The notes under the pieces were generated by a model. That model was not told the origin of the DNA. It worked only from the letters and a program-made list of their open reading frames with translations, and ran no database searches. Source: an uncultured Oscillospiraceae bacterium (GTDB lineage Bacteria; Bacillota; Clostridia; Oscillospirales; Oscillospiraceae). Taken from it: a stretch of DNA of 64,000 nt. The stretch lies in NCBI GenBank assembly GCA_910584045.1, contig CAJTYO010000001.1, forward strand, positions 20,025 to 84,024. The letters are read 5' to 3'. Each line of letters opens with the position of its first letter. Within the stretch, counting starts at the first letter, position 1. Positions 15,712-23,916 of this stretch are shown piece by piece. Made by a program: the position numbers and the translations under genes.

Positions 15712-16747
15712 AGTAGATGGGATTGAGGTACAGATCCCCGTCGTGGAGCTCGAAATGGAGGTGGGGGCCGGTGGCCAGACCGGTAGAGCCCACCTCCGCA
15801 ATCTTCTCTCCCATGGCCACGCTGCCGCCGGAGGCGGTGATGCGGCTGCAATGGGCGTAGAGGGTCATATAGCCCTCCTCGTGGCGCAGCATGATATAGT
15901 TGCCCAGGGAGCTGCTCTCGCCAGCGGCGTAGACCTCGCCGTCGGCAAAGGCCACCACGTCCGTTCCCTCCTCTGCCGCCAGATCCAGGCCGTAGTGGAA
16001 GCGGCTGCCCCCCTCGATGGGGTGCTCCCGCCAGCCGAAGGTGGAGGACAGCCGCCCCGGCACCGGCGTGCAGTGGGCAAAGCCCAGGTTGCGCTGCTCC
16101 AGGCTGGCGTTCTCCGGCAGGGCCGCCATGGCGAAGACCTGGGAGGCCTCCGCCACGGCATCCTCTTCCTCCAGCGGCGGAGTCTCCGACAGTACGCTCC
16201 CCTCACCGGCGGGCGGGGAGGAGGCCGCGCCGTCCTCCGGCGCGATCAGCAGCTCCCGCATCACCGCCTTGTCCGCCTCCGGCAGGGGCAGGACGCTGTA
16301 GCGCAGCAGGTGCGCCCCGGGGTCCGCCGGGGCCGCCGGCGTTCCAGCGGGAGCCTCGTCCTCAGACGGGGCGGCATCTGGCGCTGAGGCATCCTGCGAC
16401 GCGGCAGCCGGCTGCGGCGGCTCCTCCGCCGGGATTTCCGACGAGGGACTGAATACGGCGGCATAGGCCTCCTGCAGGGAGTCGCCCACCGCTTCCTCGC
16501 CGCTGACGGCCCGGCCCATGGCTGCGAAGGCCGCCCGGAAATCCGCATCCTGACCGATCAGCCGCCGGGCGGAGTCGGCCATCTGACCCACAGCGTCCGG
16601 AAACAGCAGCTTTACCGCAACCACCAGTACAAAAAGTATGCCGCAGACCGCCAGACGCAGCGGGACGCGGTCCTCCTCCAGCCTGCCGCCCCGGCGCGCC
16701 CGCATCCGGCGCAGCTGTGCCGCCCGGCGCTGGGCGGCGTTGCTCAT
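15695..16747 (-). CDS. spoIVFA: SpoIVFA-like membrane protein with M23 (LytM) peptidase domain
   Basis: The 350-residue protein has a basic N-terminus, one membrane segment (about 30-50), a long acidic and Ala/Pro-rich linker and a C-terminal M23 domain. The M23 zinc and catalytic positions appear intact (HYGLD and GPHLHFEL). In Bacillus SpoIVFA holds SpoIVFB inactive until it is cleaved during engulfment checkpoint signalling; that role is inferred here from the adjacent SpoIVFB gene. ATG 16747 is used, but TTG 16753 has better spacing to GGGGGG. A separate murein hydrolase role is possible. Confidence 0.75.
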   Translation of the reverse strand: MSNAAQRRAAQLRRMRARRGGRLEEDRVPLRLAVCGILFVLVVAVKLLFPDAVGQMADSARRLIGQDADFRAAFAAMGRAVSGEEAVGDSLQEAYAAVFSPSSEIPAEEPPQPAAASQDASAPDAAPSEDEAPAGTPAAPADPGAHLLRYSVLPLPEADKAVMRELLIAPEDGAASSPPAGEGSVLSETPPLEEEDAVAEASQVFAMAALPENASLEQRNLGFAHCTPVPGRLSSTFGWREHPIEGGSRFHYGLDLAAEEGTDVVAFADGEVYAAGESSSLGNYIMLRHEEGYMTLYAHCSRITASGGSVAMGEKIAEVGSTGLATGPHLHFELHDGDLYLNPIYYVAVG

Positions 16748-16777
16748 TGACAATCCAAATCCCCCCTTTTTGCCTCT

Positions 16778-16807
16778 ATCATATGCGGGAGGCGGTCTTT
16801 CTATGCC
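16778..16807 (-). promoter_or_regulatory. candidate sigma-E-type promoter of spoIVFAB
   Basis: On the minus strand GGCATAGA (16807-16800) and CATATGAT (16785-16778), 14 bp apart, resemble mother-cell sigma-E boxes. Only the known sigma-E control of spoIVF in Bacillus and this match support it. Confidence 0.45.
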
Positions 16808-16936
16808 GGTTTGTCCAATTTTCCGGAGGAAAAGTCCCTGGGGGCGCGTCGGGAATTGGCTTGCCGTACCATATAACATACGGAGGCGGGAGCAAAACCG
16901 CGTCGTAAAAATTGCCGAAATTTTTGTGAAAGCCTC

Positions 16937-16965
16937 TTGCATATTTTGGAAACTTTTGCTATAAT
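16937..16965 (+). promoter_or_regulatory. promoter and 160-nt leader of the dicarboxylate symporter gene
   Basis: TTGCAT (16937-16942), 17 bp and TATAAT (16960-16965). The 5' leader to 17126 is about 160 nt and G-rich, with a short GCGCGC-based hairpin near 17018-17040; no known riboswitch is recognised. Confidence 0.75.
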
Positions 16966-17125
16966 CAATTCACTGTTTTGCGTGAGCGGGTGGTGAGGGG
17001 CCTGCTCGCACAAAGAAGAGGGCGCGCTTCCGCGCGGACAGCGGGAGAAGCGCACACCATGAGAAGGAGGAGACGACCAGGGGATACAAGTCCGATATTT
17101 TTATTAAAAGAGGGAGAGTACAACT

Positions 17126-18367
17126 ATGAAAAAGAAAATAAACCTGCCCATGCGTATCCTCATCGCACTGGTGGCCGGTATCGTCGTGGGACTGATCTGC
17201 TCCTTTATCGGCGACGGCGGCAAGGAGTTTACCACCAACTACCTCAAGCCCTTCGGCGACATCTTCGTCAACCTGCTGAAATTTATCGTGGTGCCCGTGG
17301 TGCTGTTCTCCATGATCGACGGCATCCTGTCCATGGGCGACATGAAGAAGGTTGGCTCCGTTGGCATCAAGACTGTGGTTTACTTCATGGTGACCACCGC
17401 TATCGCCTGCGTCATCGGACTGGTGTTCGCCAACATTTTCGCCGGGGCGAGCCTGTTCCCCGACCTGTCCTCCGAGCTGGGAGCGGCGGAGTATGAGCCC
17501 AAGGCCTTCAACGGCTTTATGGCTGTTCTGGTGGACATCTTCCCCAGCAACATGTGGCAGTCCTTCGTCAACGCCAACATGCTTCAGGTCATCGTGGTCT
17601 CCCTGTTCTTCGGCGGCTCCATCATGGTTGCCGGAGAGAAGGGCAAGCTGTGCCGCGATATCGTCAGCTCCTTCTACTCCGTTATTGAGAAGCTGATGGA
17701 GTTTGTCATCTCCCTGTCCCCCATCGGCGTGTTCACCTACATGGCGTGGGTCACCGCCACCCAGGGCGCCAACATTCTGGGCTCCCTGGCGCTGGTTATC
17801 CTGTGCGCCTACATCGGCTACATCGTCCACGCAGTCATCGTCTACTCCCTGTCCGCCCAGGTGTTCGTAGGCATCAGCCCTATCAAGTTCTTTAAGGGCG
17901 CCTTTGCGGCCATGATGTTTGCCTTCACCTCCACCTCCTCCGCGGCCACCCTGCCGGTGTCCAAGGAGTGTTCCCATGAGCTGGGTGCGGAGGACGATAT
18001 CTCCGCCTTCGTCCTGCCCCTGGGCTCCACCATCAACATGGACGGCACCGCTATTTACCAGTGCGTGGCCACCGTGTTCATCGCCTCCTGCGCGGGTATC
18101 CACCTGAGCTTGGGCCAGATGGTTATCGTGGTGGTCACCGCCACCCTGGCCTCCATTGGCACCGCCGGCGTCTCCGGCGCGGGCATGATTATGCTGGCCA
18201 TGGTGCTGGAGACCCTTGGTATTCCCGTGGCCTACATCGGTCTCATCGTGGCTGTGGACCGTATCTTCGATATGGGCCGTACCTGCCTGAACGTCACCGG
18301 CGACATCGCCTGCTCCCTGTGCGTCAGCAAGTGGGTGGGCGGCAAGAAGGCCGCTGCCAAGCGCTGA
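17126..18367 (+). CDS. dicarboxylate/amino acid:cation symporter (DAACS family)
   Basis: A 413-residue polytopic protein with the family hallmarks: the serine-rich FTSTSSAATLPV loop, the NMDGTA motif, IGTAGVSGAG and the C-terminal DRIFDMGRTCLNVTGD that binds substrate and sodium in GltPh-type transporters. It imports glutamate, aspartate or C4-dicarboxylates with Na+ or H+; the exact substrate cannot be told. GGGAG precedes the ATG. It is monocistronic, with hairpins downstream. Confidence 0.9.
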   Translation: MKKKINLPMRILIALVAGIVVGLICSFIGDGGKEFTTNYLKPFGDIFVNLLKFIVVPVVLFSMIDGILSMGDMKKVGSVGIKTVVYFMVTTAIACVIGLVFANIFAGASLFPDLSSELGAAEYEPKAFNGFMAVLVDIFPSNMWQSFVNANMLQVIVVSLFFGGSIMVAGEKGKLCRDIVSSFYSVIEKLMEFVISLSPIGVFTYMAWVTATQGANILGSLALVILCAYIGYIVHAVIVYSLSAQVFVGISPIKFFKGAFAAMMFAFTSTSSAATLPVSKECSHELGAEDDISAFVLPLGSTINMDGTAIYQCVATVFIASCAGIHLSLGQMVIVVVTATLASIGTAGVSGAGMIMLAMVLETLGIPVAYIGLIVAVDRIFDMGRTCLNVTGDIACSLCVSKWVGGKKAAAKR

Positions 18368-18403
18368 ACGTAAGGCCGTCCATTCCGCAGTAATTTATAG
18401 CAG

Positions 18404-18432
18404 CAGGGCGCGGAACATAGTTTCGCGCCCTG
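18404..18432 (+). terminator. hairpin after the symporter gene
   Basis: CAGGGCGCG (18404-18412) pairs with CGCGCCCTG (18424-18432). A sister hairpin with the same stem core lies at 18606-18640. Confidence 0.65.
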
Positions 18433-18571
18433 TCAGCCTGACCCCCCTAAGGCCGTCTTCGGCGGCCCCACAGGAGTTGTCGCCGGAGGCGAAAAATTTT
18501 TTAACCACTTTTTCGGCGGCATGTACGTCGAAAAAGTACTTTGCGGGCCGAACTCGGCCCGGTCCCCTTCC

Positions 18572-18600
18572 TCAAAAAAGTGGCGCAGCCACTTTTTTGA
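18572..18600. terminator. 13-bp perfect stem-loop in the convergent intergenic region
   Basis: TCAAAAAAGTGGC (18572-18584), loop GCA and GCCACTTTTTTGA (18588-18600). Runs of A and T at the base fit a terminator on either strand. Confidence 0.65.
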
Positions 18601-18605
18601 CACGC

Positions 18606-18640
18606 AGGCAGGGCGCGGAACTATGTTCCGCGCCCTGCCT
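18606..18640 (-). terminator. 16-bp perfect stem-loop after the MATE gene
   Basis: Arms 18606-18621 and 18625-18640 pair perfectly around TAT, directly beyond the MATE stop codon at 18645. Confidence 0.75.
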
Positions 18641-18644
18641 ATAT

Positions 18645-20009
18645 TCATTGGGCCGCTCTCTTCTCCCTTCCGCTCTTGACAAAGGGATTGAGCCAGAAGG
18701 CGGCCAACAGCTCCGCCGTCATAAAACACCAGATAACGGGCTCGCAGATAATGACGGCGGTATATTGCAGCCGGGGTACAAAATAGGCGGTAAACAGAAT
18801 CTTTCCGATCAACTCCATCACACTCGCCGCCACAGGCAGCAGCTTATTGCCGATAGCCTGCAGCGACGTCCTGGTGATGTTCAGCACGGCCAGAAGCACG
18901 TAACACAGCGCAACCACCCGCAGATACCGGGTCCCGCAGGTCAGAACCTCCGCCTCCCGGGATCCGGACACAATTCGCAGCAGCTCCGGCGCAAACCCCC
19001 ATACCACTGTCGAGATGACCAGAGTCATGCAAGCGCTGTAGAGGTAGGCATATCGGACCGCCCTCCGAACGCGGACAGGCTGCTCCGCGCCGAAGTTCTG
19101 GGACACGAAGGTCCCGATGGTCTGCATCATGGCGGTGAAGGGCATGTTGAAGAACTGGTAGAGCCGCCTGGCGGCGGTGTGGGCGGCAATGGTGAGATAG
19201 CCCAGCCCATTGATGCCGGACTGCAGAATCACGCTTCCGGCGGAGACGAAGCAGGACATAAGGCCCATGGACATCCCCTGTCCCGCCATTTCCCTGTAAA
19301 GCCGCGCCGAGGGCCGGAAGTGCTCCCTTTTCGGAATCAGCATAGGGACACGCCCTGCCACATAGACCAGGCACAGCAGAACGGCCAGTCCCTGGGCGAT
19401 CACCGTGGCCTCCGCCGCGCCGCCCACCCCCCTGCCTAAAACCCCGACGAAGACGTAGTCCAGCAGGATGTTGGCCAGGGAGGAGAACACCAGGAATACA
19501 AGGGGCATCAAGCTGTTACCCACCGCCCGCAGAATGCCCGCGCACAGGTTATACGCGAACATGACCGCCGTAAAACGGGTGATGGCGGCGGCATAGCGGT
19601 ACGCCTCCCCCAGAATTTCCTCCGGCGTGTGCAGCAGCATCATCAGCGGCATCAGGACAATCTCTGCCAGCGCGGTTACAACCAGCACGACCGCCCCGCC
19701 GGTCACCAGGGCGGCGGCGACGCTTTTTTTCAGCATGTTCTGGTCACCGTGCCCGAAGTACCGGGCGGTCACGATGGACAGCCCGCTGCCGAAGCCCAGC
19801 GCAAAGCCCACCAGCAGGTCGTAAACCGGCGAGGCCGCACCGATGGCGGCCAGGGCCTCCTCCCCCAGGATATGCCCCACGATATACGTATCAACGGTGT
19901 TATACAGCTGCTGGAACACCAGGGAGAAGAAAATGGGGATCGCAAAACACACCATGGGGGCGAAGATGGGCCCCTCTAAAAAGCCGGCGCTTGTTCTCTC
20001 TATCCGCAC
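18645..20009 (-). CDS. MATE family efflux transporter
   Basis: The 454-residue protein has about twelve predicted membrane segments and family motifs (PIFFSLVFQQLYNTVDTYIVG near the N-terminus, then a homologous second half from about residue 235). MATE pumps export cationic drugs and metabolites in exchange for Na+ or H+. GGAGG is five bases before the ATG. It lies 39 bp downstream of the phosphodiesterase gene on the same strand, so both may be co-transcribed. Substrate unknown. Confidence 0.88.
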   Translation of the reverse strand: MRIERTSAGFLEGPIFAPMVCFAIPIFFSLVFQQLYNTVDTYIVGHILGEEALAAIGAASPVYDLLVGFALGFGSGLSIVTARYFGHGDQNMLKKSVAAALVTGGAVVLVVTALAEIVLMPLMMLLHTPEEILGEAYRYAAAITRFTAVMFAYNLCAGILRAVGNSLMPLVFLVFSSLANILLDYVFVGVLGRGVGGAAEATVIAQGLAVLLCLVYVAGRVPMLIPKREHFRPSARLYREMAGQGMSMGLMSCFVSAGSVILQSGINGLGYLTIAAHTAARRLYQFFNMPFTAMMQTIGTFVSQNFGAEQPVRVRRAVRYAYLYSACMTLVISTVVWGFAPELLRIVSGSREAEVLTCGTRYLRVVALCYVLLAVLNITRTSLQAIGNKLLPVAASVMELIGKILFTAYFVPRLQYTAVIICEPVIWCFMTAELLAAFWLNPFVKSGREKRAAQ

Positions 20010-20048
20010 ATCCGCGCCTCCGCTCCCCTCATTCGCGCCGCGGACCCC

Positions 20049-20594
20049 TCACAGGGCATATTCCTGAAGGACCCGTCCGTCCTCCACCGCACGCCAGGTG
20101 AATACGCCGCCCTCCAGCACCAGGTAACTGCCCGCCCAGCCCTCCTTGGGGATGGAGGTGGAGCCGGGATTGATATAGTGCCAGCTGTCATGCCGCCGGG
20201 CGGCGGGCAGGTGAAAGTGCCCGTTGAGCAGAACAGTCCCCGCCGCCATGGGGGGCGTGTTCTCCTCGTTCCAGATATGCCCATGGGTGGCGTACAGCGC
20301 CGTCCCCTCCCAGTCCAGAAGCGCATAATCCGCCCGCATGGGAAACTCCAGCACCATCTGGTCCACCTCGCTGTCGCAGTTGCCCCGTACGGCCAGAATG
20401 CGCTCCTTAACGGAGTTGAGCATCCCCGCCGCCGCCATGCAGTCATAATCCCGGGGCAGAGCGTTCCGAGGCCCGTGGTACAGCAGATCCCCCAGCAGCA
20501 GCAGCCTCTCCGGCTGCTCCGCGCGGAACGCATCCAGCAACTTTTGGGTGTAGTAGGCGGACCCATGGAGGTCCGAGGCAATCATCAGCTTCAT
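20049..20594 (-). CDS. yfcE: YfcE-type metallophosphodiesterase
   Basis: The 181-residue protein has calcineurin-like metal motifs in order: DLHGS, GDLLYHGPRN, GNCDSE, THGH and NGHFH. This matches the YfcE/MJ0936 family of small Mn-dependent phosphodiesterases, whose physiological substrate is unsettled. The start is ATG 20594 with GGAGGAG upstream; the longer open frame toward 20762 is non-coding. Confidence 0.88.
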   Translation of the reverse strand: MKLMIASDLHGSAYYTQKLLDAFRAEQPERLLLLGDLLYHGPRNALPRDYDCMAAAGMLNSVKERILAVRGNCDSEVDQMVLEFPMRADYALLDWEGTALYATHGHIWNEENTPPMAAGTVLLNGHFHLPAARRHDSWHYINPGSTSIPKEGWAGSYLVLEGGVFTWRAVEDGRVLQEYAL

Positions 20595-20820
20595 CAGGTA
20601 TCTCCTCCTTTGTTTTTCCGGTCCTCCATATTCTACACCATCTCCCTCCAAAATGCACGAAAAAAATCGGGGAAAATCTCCTGGGGCAGCCACTACTATT
20701 AGAGTCTGTTTTAAAACCATCAGGACAAGCAATGAGGATACAGGCGAGGCATGCAGCAGCATGAAAACAGAGCGCCTTCCGCGTTAAAGGCTGTTACCCT
20801 AATTACATGCCAAAATCCTC
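20595..20820. other. non-coding region between yfcE and the thrE-like genes
   Basis: No gene is supported here. A segment at about 20700-20800 (GTCTGTTTTAAAACCATCAGG and following) looks like mobile-element end debris, but I see no partner copy or inverted repeat in this window. Confidence 0.4.
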
Positions 20821-20849
20821 TTGCTTTTTCTACCTCCGTATGATATAAC
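20821..20849 (+). promoter_or_regulatory. promoter of the thrE-like pair
   Basis: TTGCTT (20821-20826), 17 bp and TATAAC (20844-20849), 53 bp before the start at 20902. Confidence 0.65.
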
Positions 20850-20901
20850 GACCAGGGAAACTTTTTCCTTACTACTATTTGAAGCGCCCAGGAGATCCAT
20901 A

Positions 20902-21720
20902 ATGGAAGAAATCCACCCCTACCACTTTTTTTCCCCGGCTGAAATTGACCAGCTCTCCCGCATGGAGGAGGCTGACCGGGCAAACGAATACCTGTACCGC
21001 GTGCTGGACATCGGCCAGTACATGCTCCAGTGCGGCGGCGAGGTCAGCCGTGTGGAGGACAGCATCCGGCGGCTCTGTCTCGCCTTCGGCGCGGAGCGGG
21101 CCGACGTGTTTACCATTACCTCCAGCATCGTGGTCACCATCTATTCCACCCGATTTGGCGCGGTGACCCAGACCCGGCGGATTACGGGCTCCGCCTACGA
21201 TCTTCACCGGCTGGAGCTGCTCAACCAGCTTAGCAGGCGTATCTGCGCCGAGCACCTGAGCCTGGAGGACACCGGGCGGGCGCTGCGGGCGATTGTGAAT
21301 ACGCCCCAGTACAGCTTCGGGGTGCAGGTGTTTACTTACGCGCTGATCTCCGCCTCCTTCTCTCTGTTCTTCGGGGGCAGCTGGCTGGACGCGGCGGCCT
21401 CCGGGGTGATTGGCGTGGTGCTAAAATGCATGGACCGGCTGATCCGGCGGACAGAGGCCAACGCCTTCCTCTCCTCCCTGCTGTGCTCCTGTCTGGGCGG
21501 CCTTTTGGCGGGGGGCGCGGTGCGGCTGGGACTGGGGGACAACGTGGATATGATTTCCATCGGCAACATCATGCTGCTGATTCCCGGCATCGCTCTGACA
21601 AACTCCCTGCGGGATATGTTCAGCGGGAATACCATCTCGGGCCTCATGCGATTCATTGAGGCCATTTTGCTGGCGCTGACCATCGCTTTCGGCTTTGCGC
21701 TGGCGGCAAGTCTGATCTGA
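20902..21720 (+). CDS. threonine/serine exporter ThrE-type, N-terminal (long) subunit
   Basis: The 272-residue protein has a cytosolic N-terminal part (YMLQCGGEVSRVEDSIRRL, VFTITSSIVVTIYS), followed by about five membrane segments, as in the ThrE/DUF1212 family. Family members export small amino acids; here the two domains are split into separate genes, common in Firmicutes. AGGAG precedes ATG 20902. The next gene follows after 11 bases and encodes the matching short half. Confidence 0.85.
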   Translation: MEEIHPYHFFSPAEIDQLSRMEEADRANEYLYRVLDIGQYMLQCGGEVSRVEDSIRRLCLAFGAERADVFTITSSIVVTIYSTRFGAVTQTRRITGSAYDLHRLELLNQLSRRICAEHLSLEDTGRALRAIVNTPQYSFGVQVFTYALISASFSLFFGGSWLDAAASGVIGVVLKCMDRLIRRTEANAFLSSLLCSCLGGLLAGGAVRLGLGDNVDMISIGNIMLLIPGIALTNSLRDMFSGNTISGLMRFIEAILLALTIAFGFALAASLI

Positions 21721-21731
21721 GGAGGCGGGAG

Positions 21732-22184
21732 ATGCAGGATATGCTGATACAGCTGGTTACCGCTTTTCTGGGGTCCCTGGGCTTTGCGCTGCTGTTTCAC
21801 GTGCGGCGGGAGAGATTGCTGCCGGCCAGCCTGGGGGGACTGCTGGCCTGGGGCGTGTACCTGCTGATGGGTATGGCGACAGACCAGGATGTGGTGCGGT
21901 ACTTCGTGGCCTCGGTGGCGCTGACGGTGTACGCGGAGACCCTGGCCCGGGTGATAAAGGCCCCGGCCACCCTGTTCATCGTAACGGCCTCCATCCCCCT
22001 GATTCCGGGGGGATCTCTGTACCGGACCATGCAGAACTTCATGATGAATGACCTGGACGCCTTTTCGCGGCAGGGGCTGACTACGGTTCTGCTTGCGGTG
22101 GCTATAGCGGTGGGGATGTTGTTTCCCACCGCCATATTCCAGCTGCTGCGCCGCATACGCCCTTCGGAGGGGCCGGCGAAATGA
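21732..22184 (+). CDS. threonine/serine exporter ThrE-type, C-terminal (short) subunit (DUF3815)
   Basis: The 150-residue, four-to-five-helix membrane protein contains the family segment IPLIPGGSLYRTMQNFM and matches the C-terminal half of ThrE-like exporters. A GGAGGCGGGAG site precedes the ATG. It probably forms a complex with the preceding gene product. Confidence 0.85.
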   Translation: MQDMLIQLVTAFLGSLGFALLFHVRRERLLPASLGGLLAWGVYLLMGMATDQDVVRYFVASVALTVYAETLARVIKAPATLFIVTASIPLIPGGSLYRTMQNFMMNDLDAFSRQGLTTVLLAVAIAVGMLFPTAIFQLLRRIRPSEGPAK

Positions 22185-22224
22185 TCGGCCCCGCGTGGGC
22201 CCCACAAATGAAAGGAGAAGCCCT

Positions 22225-23178
22225 ATGAAATGGCTCGAGCTGCACATCGACACGGTCCCCGCCGGTCTGGAGCCGGTGGAGGCCGCCCTCAGCGACCTGG
22301 GTATCGACGGTCTTGTAATTGAGGACGAGACCGATTTTCGGCGCTTTCTGGAGCAGAACAAGCAGTACTGGGACTATGTGGATGAAGAGCTGGACCGGTC
22401 CATGACCGGCAAGTGCCGGGTCACCTTTTACGCGGAGGAGAACGAGGCCGGCTTCAGCCAGGTGGCCGCTGCCCGGATCGCCATGGCCAGGCTGAAGGAG
22501 GAACACCCGGAGTACGCCCCCCTTGTCATGACCATGGGCGGCATTGAGGACGCGGACTGGGAGAACAACTGGAAGGCTTTTTACAAGCCCATGGAGATCG
22601 GCGAGCGTCTGCTGGTCATCCCCGACTGGGAGGAGGTCGACCCCAAAGGGCGGGTGGCCCTGCGGATGAACCCGGGGCTGGCCTTCGGCACCGGGGGCCA
22701 CGCCACCACGCGGCTGTGCCTGACGGCCCTGGAGAAGCTGGTGGAACCGGGGATGCGGGTGCTGGATCTGGGCTGCGGCAGCGGCATACTGTCCGTCGCC
22801 GCCCTGCTGCTGGGGGCGGAGAGCGCTTTTGGCTGCGACATTGACGAGAAGGCGGTGGACGTGGCCTATGAAAACGCCGCCCTCAACGGAGTGGACAGGT
22901 CCAGGTATGCCGTGCGGGCCGGAGACGTGCTGCGCGACGAGGGACTGCGCCGGGAGATGGGCGGGGGGTACGACATCGTAGTGGCCAACATTGTGGCCGA
23001 CGTCATCATCGCCCTGGCCGGCTCGGTACGGGGCTGGATGAGACGGGGAGGGCGTTTCCTTGCCTCCGGCGTGATCGACAGCCGCTGGGAGGAGGTCCGA
23101 GACGCTTTGACGGCGGCGGGCCTCAGCGTGGAGGAGGTCAACGCCAGCGAGGGCTGGTACAGCTTCCTCTGCTCCTGA
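22225..23178 (+). CDS. prmA: ribosomal protein L11 methyltransferase
   Basis: The 317-residue protein starts MKWLELHIDTVPAGLEPVE and has the SAM-binding motif VLDLGCGSGILSVAALLLGA and the family motif VVANIVADVI, as in PrmA, which trimethylates ribosomal protein L11. AAAGGAG lies seven bases before ATG 22225. It is followed after 26 bp by a YcxB-like gene, perhaps in the same transcript. Confidence 0.92.
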   Translation: MKWLELHIDTVPAGLEPVEAALSDLGIDGLVIEDETDFRRFLEQNKQYWDYVDEELDRSMTGKCRVTFYAEENEAGFSQVAAARIAMARLKEEHPEYAPLVMTMGGIEDADWENNWKAFYKPMEIGERLLVIPDWEEVDPKGRVALRMNPGLAFGTGGHATTRLCLTALEKLVEPGMRVLDLGCGSGILSVAALLLGAESAFGCDIDEKAVDVAYENAALNGVDRSRYAVRAGDVLRDEGLRREMGGGYDIVVANIVADVIIALAGSVRGWMRRGGRFLASGVIDSRWEEVRDALTAAGLSVEEVNASEGWYSFLCS

Positions 23179-23204
23179 CGGGCCGGAGAGAAAGGAGAGC
23201 GTAC

Positions 23205-23741
23205 ATGACATATCGCCGGGATTTTACCATATCCTTGAAGGAGACCCAGGATTTCTATCTATCCCTGGTCCTGCGCCGGTGGCGGATGGGGCTGGCGGGC
23301 TTCGCGCTGGTGGGTGCGCTGGCTGTGGCGCTGTACACCGAAGGGATGGACTGGCCGGTGCGCGCGGCGCTGACGGCAGTGGGCGCGCTGCTGGGGGCAG
23401 AGATCGCCGCGCTGGTCCTCGTCGTCTCCACCAGAGGGCGGGTCAGACGGCAGATGCGCTCCGCCGGACGGAACGCCTACGTTCAGGAGACGGAAATCAG
23501 CGGCTTGGGCGTGCATGTGACGGTGGACGGAAAGCGGGCGAAGATGCCCTTCCCGGAGCTGCTGCGGGTAAGGGAGACCCGGCGGGCCTTTTATCTGTTT
23601 TTGTCGGAGCAGCAGGCGTGGATATTGCCCAAGGCCCAAATGGAGGACCCCCAGGGGGAGTCAGAGCAGCTGCGGAGATTGTTCCGCACAGTCATCGAGA
23701 AGCGGCGGCTGGAGCTGCGCGGCAGGCAGGGGCCGCAGTAA
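23205..23741 (+). CDS. YcxB-like membrane protein
   Basis: A 178-residue protein with two membrane helices (about 28-70) and a C-terminal YcxB-like domain containing MPFPELLRVRETRRAFYLFLS and ILPKAQ. The family is widespread in Firmicutes with no known function. AAAGGAGAG precedes the ATG. A weak GC-rich inverted repeat follows near 23750-23795. Confidence 0.75.
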   Translation: MTYRRDFTISLKETQDFYLSLVLRRWRMGLAGFALVGALAVALYTEGMDWPVRAALTAVGALLGAEIAALVLVVSTRGRVRRQMRSAGRNAYVQETEISGLGVHVTVDGKRAKMPFPELLRVRETRRAFYLFLSEQQAWILPKAQMEDPQGESEQLRRLFRTVIEKRRLELRGRQGPQ

Positions 23742-23820
23742 GAAAACAGGGGGGCGCGGAGCTGGAAAAATCTGGCGCGTCCCTCTTTGTAACAATTCCA
23801 TTACGATTGCCGCCGCCCTA

Positions 23821-23849
23821 TTGCAATCCAACCCTGATTCGGGTAAAAT
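23821..23849 (+). promoter_or_regulatory. promoter of the WG/SLH protein gene
   Basis: TTGCAA (23821-23826), 17 bp and TAAAAT (23844-23849), 68 bp before the start at 23917. Confidence 0.7.
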
Positions 23850-23916
23850 TGGCGTAAGAGCTGAATGGGTGGTTCGCCGCCTTTTGCATTTTGGGCGTAT
23901 GCCGGAAAGGAACAGT

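Noticed and set aside
20697..20800. Possible insertion-sequence end before the thrE-like pair
   Set aside because: No matching inverted repeat, duplication or second copy in the window; kept only as a note.
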